Shown here: positions 59,301 through 64,000 of the stretch, piece after piece
Position numbering within the stretch: the first letter of the stretch is position 1
Layout of the letters: each line of letters opens with the position of its first letter
DNA from: Rhyacophila brunnea
Lineage: Eukaryota > Arthropoda > Insecta > Trichoptera > Rhyacophilidae
Length of the DNA stretch: 64,000 bases
NCBI GenBank assembly: GCA_022495005.1
Contig: JAGYXB010000135.1
Location: forward strand, 3,162,001 to 3,226,000
Direction: 5' to 3'
Notes under the pieces: generated by a model
What the model saw: the letters and a program-made list of their open reading frames with translations, nothing else
The model's database searches: none
What the model was told of the DNA's origin: nothing
Position numbers and translations under genes: made by a program

Positions 59301-62300
59301 AAATATACTAAAATTACAGAGCATATTATTATTATGAGCGTCCATCACAGAGTAAAGATTATCTTAACAGACTTGTCTTACGAGAAAAAATTGCCAGCCA
59401 TATGCACAACCCATTTAGAGGCGAGGCAGGTGTTCTGATTACTACTTGACTGTGAGAGAATAATTATTAGGACAGATCAGTTGGAATAAAGCTAACGAGA
59501 TTAAGTTGATTGTATTCACTTTCATCTCCGGTGCTTAATTTCATCCTCTTGGAGCCTAAGTGACCGTGCGTTGGCACGATAGTTGACTTGACGAGGTTCC
59601 TAAATCTACCGACAGACGGATCAACGTCCTCAGGGTTGATGATGTCTACATCCTCGTTGAAGGAAACCTCGTACCGCCGCTTATTTGGGGGCGCAGCGGG
59701 GTTACCGAGACCAGACGTTGCGGAAGCTCTATTGTTGGCGTTGCCCTGCAAATTAAATTAATATTTGGGCTAAGATTGTAATAATTACCAAAAGCTACAT
59801 AACAAAATGCATCTCGATTGACCAGTCTGAAACAAGGCAAGAGGTGGGTGACATTTGAAATGCGACACTGGTGGTCAATTTCGCTATATCTATTATGGGG
59901 ATTGGTTTGTATATGGAGCTGTTTGAGTGACTGTAGAAACCAACCATATTTGACAATGGAAAAAACAACCGAATGTTGTAAGGCGAGATGAGAGATTGCA
60001 CCAAGTCATACATTTTTAACAATTAAAGTTTTTGTTTATTTTAAGATTTTTTATCCTAAAAAGATCATTAGGGCCTCGTATTAACAGATTTTTGTTTTTA
60101 CGAGAAATGGATGTTAGCCACTTCTTGGTCAACCTTCTAGGTCCATACTCTGGGTTCAAACACACATTGAAAAACAATGTGTGAATTAAAAACGGAATTC
60201 AAACGCAGAAACCACGAAATTAGAGGCATGATGCGTAAACGCTCTGCTATCTGGGAAAAGAATTTACAATAGGCTTTTAGCTAAATAAATTCACAGATTT
60301 GATGCATATACACTTTCTGATAGTTTGTAAAGCATTCATAGCCATTAGATGAGATGAGATGAGATGCAATGAGATTTTATATTGAGTTTGCCAAAACTGA
60401 AGGTGGGATAATGTACGATATTCGTTTGTAAGAACATCTCCCTGAGCGCTGCGAAAAAATCAAATCTCATTGTCCTCCTACGCGCTTCAAACTTTTTATC
60501 TTTCAGTTTGTGATCGCTCTGAAATCAACAAAACTAAAAATATTGTTTCGAAATCATTGAAGATAATTGAGTCTTTCACATATTCATGTGAATTTTAGCT
60601 CCATCAATAATAAGTGCAATCCTTAACATAATAATAAATACCTTCATTGAATCTGAACCATCATCAGCTTGTATTCCCAGCATTGATATGCGTCTATTAT
60701 GGGCTGTATTGAATTCGGTTAAATTCTGAAAGAAAAAAATATTGTTTACAATTCCCTACTAACCGTAAAAAATCAAAATTAACAAAGCGATTGAAGTAGT
60801 ATGTATAATATTATAGAGTATAATACGAACATCGTGGGAATAGCAGTTGGTTCTCGATAATATATCAGGGTAGATAGGAAAATGTATTACTCCAGATAAT
60901 CCAGAATATCAATAGAAATACATTTTCAAAACTATGTTGTTACCATAATAGAAGCTTTACATAGTATGCATGGATTTATTGTCGCGAGTATGAACCATAG
61001 ACAGTATACATTGAACTTTTGCGACAATAAAAATAAGATTGCTTCCAACTTCGTGCATTATAACTATGTTTACATTAGCTCACTTCACTTCAATTTTTTA
61101 ATTCTGGTTTTAACATCGAGTAATTTTGCACATGCATATGCTTTAGATGGCGTGTTACGCACTGCGTCAACTGTGTACACGTCCGTACGTCAAAATAGTT
61201 TTCAATTTTGTTGTTATATTTTTATAATACTGATTTTAAGACAAAGATGTAAAAATTATAGTATTTTGAAAAAACTGTAGTACACGGTGCATTTTTCGTT
61301 TTAAATCTTTCAAAATTATAGTATTTTTGGCTTATTTGGCGTAAAATTATAATATAATAATTATTATATATTTTTCGCGGAGTCATTTGGTTGGCAATGA
61401 CGTGATGTTGAAAAGAAGTCCATCCGTGATGGAGGTAAATACACTAGCACAGTACGGCCATTTTGAAACCGGTTTGAGGCAGGCAATACGCAGGTTACAC
61501 ATGCACTACCACCGTTCATCTAGCGAATGAAGAAATGCCCAAATGTAGACAGGGCTATAATAAGCATGTATGTTAAAATTAATGCAACAGTAGATGTTTA
61601 CATATGTATTTTTGTAAATAGTATTGTGGACAATAAATAAAAAATCAAAGGTCCTATCAGACTTATCCCGTTTGGACTAAGTTTGGGTAAATCATTCTAC
61701 AGTGGCATCATGGGTACAGTAAAAGAGATTTGCAGTTGTATTGGTATTGCTTGCTAACATTGAAACAAGCATTATCGCAAATGATACTAATACACCTGCA
61801 AAACGCCCATGGTGCCACTGTAGAATGACTTACAAATACTTCCGTCTGAACTTTTAATGATTTCATTTTAATCAACATTGTTTATTCAATTTTCTGCTAA
61901 TCAAAATTTTTCTCTTTGGGTAAAATAAATGTTAAGGTGACGCATCAGTGAAACGCCAAATAATTTTCAACTGTACGCGTGACGAAATTTTGTACTCGCT
62001 TCGCATTCATTGAGAGAACGTCGAGTCAGACATACGTCACTTTGCTGCGTGATGGCGACGGGCCAATTAATTCTAAAATCGTGTAAAGATGACTAAAAAC
62101 GTTACCCATTTACTTTAAAAAGAAAACATGTCAATGAATATATTATTATTGTTACTAATAGAATAATAAACAGAACATAAAATGGACGTATGTTGGATTT
62201 AAATGAGAAATAATATTTCGTTTGACAGGCGTCTTTTGCAACCGCGACCCGCAATCCGCACATCGCCTAGCAACGATCTTTTTAGACCGTGCCTCAACTA

Positions 62301-62446
62301 ATGCATGGCCTTAAGGGATAAGTAAGATCTATGAATGCGTTACATCTAATTCTGTCTGTGTTTCCGGCAATCCAAGAAGAACGCCATCTGCATCAGCGGC
62401 CGGTATGTCTTCCATTATACTTCGAGCATTTCCTGACGGACGTTCT
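56118..62446 (-). CDS. PPP1R8: PPP1R8/NIPP1 homologue, 3' part (5 exons, FHA exons outside the window)
   Basis: Exons on the minus strand: 62344-62446, 60642-60725, 59520-59745, 58937-59090 and 56118-56340 (790 nt; the first is entered in phase 2). They encode the C-terminal 263 residues. Diagnostic blocks are LLGLPETQTELD joined to NLTEFNTAHNRRIS, then INPEDVDPSVGRFRNLV. Further on are NPAPDVDLYEE and the terminal NEPKKKKYAKEAWPGRK. All follow human NIPP1 in order. NIPP1 is a nuclear PP1 regulatory subunit that targets the phosphatase to splicing and chromatin factors. The FHA domain precedes this part in the family and is absent here, so the gene continues past the window edge. The PP1 docking core reads YEVSF rather than the usual RVTF. 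Middle regions are diverged and rich in Pro, Gly and Met. Confidence 0.93.
56439..56508. repeat. Two tandem copies of a 35-bp unit
   Basis: The unit starts TTTAGTCATTGTATATTTAT and ends ACATAAATGCATA; the second copy is perfect. It lies in the last PPP1R8 intron, about 100 bp upstream of the terminal exon on the transcript. Confidence 0.8.
58063..58213. repeat. GC-rich repeats with CCGGTCACCGGTGACC palindrome
   Basis: TGCCGGTCACCGGTGACCCC followed by CATGGC occurs twice, at 58144 and 58188 (44-bp period). A partial third copy is at 58071. Related GCCGGTCACC-type blocks occur at 57665-57760. These stand out in an AT-rich PPP1R8 intron. Confidence 0.7.
58937..59090 (-). CDS. PPP1R8: PPP1R8 exon (variable Pro/Gly/Met region)
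   Basis: Phase 1 in, phase 2 out. It reads NQSMRFRELTKHLHPSALLY, then QDIPAPQMLPPQSPGAGGLM. Corresponds to the poorly conserved 'GGLYGGLPP' segment. Acceptor TTTTCGTAG|CTAACC, donor ATCCAG|GTTCAT. Confidence 0.85.
59520..59745 (-). CDS. PPP1R8: PPP1R8 exon (PP1-binding region)
   Basis: Phase 0 in, phase 1 out. Contains NKRRYEVSFNEDVDIINPED and VDPSVGRFRNLVKSTIVP. The donor GATGAAA|GTGAAT is chosen because only a phase 1 end restores the frame of the next exon; the frame otherwise runs on to a stop near 59467. Confidence 0.9.
60051..60255 (-). mobile_element. SINE copy, diverged
   Basis: Aligns with the SINE at 62760-63003. Shared blocks are TTACGAGAAATGGATGT, CAACCTTCTAGGTCCATAC-like and ATTGAAAAACAATGTGT (plus-strand view). 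The tRNA head is heavily decayed. In a PPP1R8 intron. Confidence 0.65.
60642..60725 (-). CDS. PPP1R8: PPP1R8 exon (NLTEFNTAHN)
   Basis: 28 codons, phase 0 at both ends: NLTEFNTAHNRRISMLGIQ, then ADDGSDSMK. Nearly identical to the vertebrate NLTEFNTAHNKRIS block. Donor ATGAAG|GTATTT. Confidence 0.93.
61932..62314 (+). mobile_element. TTAA-bounded TIR MITE, copy 3
   Basis: Begins TTAAGGTGACGCATCAGTGA and ends GCATGGCCTTAA. Same internal order as copy 2, including AAAGAAAACATGTCAATGA. It ends 29 bp from the splice donor of the PPP1R8 exon at 62344-62446. Confidence 0.72.
62344..62446 (-). CDS. PPP1R8: PPP1R8 exon (first visible)
   Basis: Entered in phase 2 after TTTTTAG, it reads (R)ERPSGNARSIMEDIPAADA and ends LLGLPETQTELD, equivalent to 'REKP...LLGLPEEETELD'. 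Donor TTAGAT|GTAACG. A TTAA-bounded MITE begins 29 bp beyond the donor. Confidence 0.88.
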
Positions 62447-62759
62447 CTAAAAAGTTAATAAAAAAAAATGACAATTTCACTCCTGACACCATAGTAAAAG
62501 TAAGGTAAGCGAATACCATTATTTTCCATGCAACATAAGTAGACAGGGGCTAATTTTTATATTGTATGTGATTGCTGTCACCGATATTGCTCCTTTCATA
62601 TTGGTGTCTTGTTCAGCCCTTCTCCCACTCCTGAACTATCGAACGATATTTACATTATGGAACGTTTACTGAGGTCAAGTGCTTAATTTTTACAATTCCC
62701 AATTGCCAACGCATTTTGCGAATTCTATATAAAATAAAAAATAGTGCACACGCTTTCAT

Positions 62760-63003
62760 TTTTTTTTTCCGACCATGTCCGATCCTAATAGGATCATATG
62801 GGCCTCCACAGAGTAGAGGTTTTGTATTAACAGATCTTGTTTTTTACGAGAAATGGATGTCAGCCACTTGCTCAACCTATTAGGTCCATACCCTGACTCA
62901 CGCACAAATTGAAAAACAATGTGTACTTGCCAGACCCAGAATTCGAATCTGGGACCCACGGCATGATAGTCCAACGCTTAAGCCGCGCGGCAACCGTGGG
63001 CGC
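62760..63003 (-). mobile_element. Full-length tRNA-derived SINE (about 244 bp) with A tail
   Basis: On the minus strand the head is tRNA-like: CCACGGTTGCCGCGCGGC (A-box region), then a perfect 5-bp T stem, CCAGA and TCTGG around TTCGAAT (B box). A tRNA-unrelated body follows, ending GGATCGGACATGGTCGG and an A run. This promoter-body-tail layout defines a SINE. Two further copies lie in the window. Located just upstream of the first visible PPP1R8 exon, within an intron. Confidence 0.85.
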
Positions 63004-64000
63004 TCAAATCAAATACTGATGTATTATTCGCGATAATATGGTTGAAATTACTCGACAGTCATTACTAAAGGCTGTAGGTATTGACTATTACCAAACTTTT
63101 ACTGTTAACAGTGCCCTTGGAGCATCAGTATTTTTCCACGGCACCCTAAACCGACTGTTTTTTTTCCCGATGTTGCAGGAGAATTTTACTAGCATGACAT
63201 ATGGGTGAAATGATTGCATTTAGTTGTGAATTGTGCAATATGATGAACTCAGATCTCTTTGATATTATCAAATCTTTGTAACCCCAGACCTGGGAATATC
63301 TGACTCGTAATTAATTAACAATTATATTGGTATTTTGTAAATTATCCATGTTTGCGTAAAGCTCTTCACGGTTTATTCTCCTTGTCAATTTCAGTAACAA
63401 CATCCCTTCTTTGCCTTCTGTCACAAATGTTTTTGGTTTAGATTGATATACTTTGTACAATTTAGATTGTATCAAATGAATGACTTAAATAACTAATAAA
63501 ACATAAGAATTGTCCCAGGCGCTACCGTAAACCACTCACAGAGACGTGTGATGTCGCTAGTTAAAAAAAAATAGAGATTTCTACCAACTACTTTAATTAT
63601 TAGGCAACTGTTTTAAGTATGTCTCAGTATATAGGGAGCTGTTTCAATTTTTACTTGTTTGACATCTCTGCATCTAGTGGGTAAGCAAATATACCACTAA
63701 TACATACCTGATAATGTAATTTCTCGTTGACGCGCCAAAATGGAAATTTGAATCTATGGGTAATTGGGTGGGTTTGTTTGACTCCAGTCTCATTTGTCCT
63801 ATATATGTACCGTGAGCTAGAAATATTAGATACATGATGATAATTGATTATGATTCTCAAATTATCCAGTAGTGTCAACAGGTTGAATTTTAGGTTTTCA
63901 TTTCAACCTGGTCAGGGTTCCAGCATTTCGTGGTCGAATACTGAATTCAGGGACCCATATTAGTTTGTCAGGTAAACGATTCAATGGTGTTCCTATATTA
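63004..64000. other. Window end, intronic PPP1R8 sequence expected
   Basis: No FHA-domain exon could be recognised on the minus strand. A minus-strand frame at 63651-63878 does not resemble PPP1R8 and is not called. If the gene model is right, this stretch is intron. Confidence 0.5.

Noticed and set aside
60345..60375. GATGA microsatellite
   Set aside because: Four imperfect units, not notable.
63651..63878. Minus-strand frame where the next PPP1R8 exon might lie
   Set aside because: It shows no FHA-domain features such as the NSTHGTF block, and its frame does not fit the required phase 2 end.
1..64000. CRISPR array, bacterial operon or rRNA
   Set aside because: No regularly spaced repeats of that kind and no rRNA blocks; the window is clearly eukaryotic with spliceosomal introns.

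Overview
The window is AT-rich animal nuclear DNA with split genes, GT-AG introns and very many DNA transposons. Two conserved host genes, both on the minus strand, can be read exon by exon. Intron style, the frequent TACCTACCTA-like motifs and the transposon mix suggest an insect, perhaps a hemipteran. That placement is an inference and weakly held.

Gene 1 (8885-22729, minus) is a complete GPATCH1 homologue, a G-patch splicing factor. Ten coding exons join with consistent phases into 2967 nt, or 988 residues plus a stop. Gene 2 (56118-62446, minus) is the 3' part of a PPP1R8/NIPP1 homologue. Five exons encode the last 263 residues, including the PP1-binding region and the basic C-terminal tail. 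Its FHA-domain exons are not visible and should lie beyond base 64000.

Region by region: 1-8.8 kb has no host gene and holds hAT relics, one of them nested in another, plus a frame-broken LINE. 8.9-22.7 kb is GPATCH1, whose introns carry pogo/Tigger-like MITEs, a tRNA-like sequence and two abutting 4-bp-TSD elements. 22.87-47.5 kb is one nested transposon island. An old hAT element was split by two pogo-like elements with TA target duplications. The first contains a decayed DIRS-like retroelement, which itself contains a hAT. The second contains a 3022-bp direct duplication, one copy of which was later split by a 6.3-kb hAT element. 47.5-56 kb holds more nested hAT elements and MITEs. 56.1-62.4 kb is PPP1R8, with MITEs and SINEs in its introns. 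The last 1 kb shows nothing coding.

The most notable observations are these. A MITE sits exactly at the 5' splice site of GPATCH1 exon 5 and supplies most of its GTAAGT. The DIRS-like element has terminal inverted repeats and a perfect 8-bp flanking repeat but no visible tyrosine recombinase. The 3022-bp duplication gives an exact filled-site/empty-site pair for a hAT insertion. The pogo-like termini carry a repeated, alternating GGGGTAAGTGT motif. All family assignments come from reading the sequence and from recall of the protein families; no database search was run.
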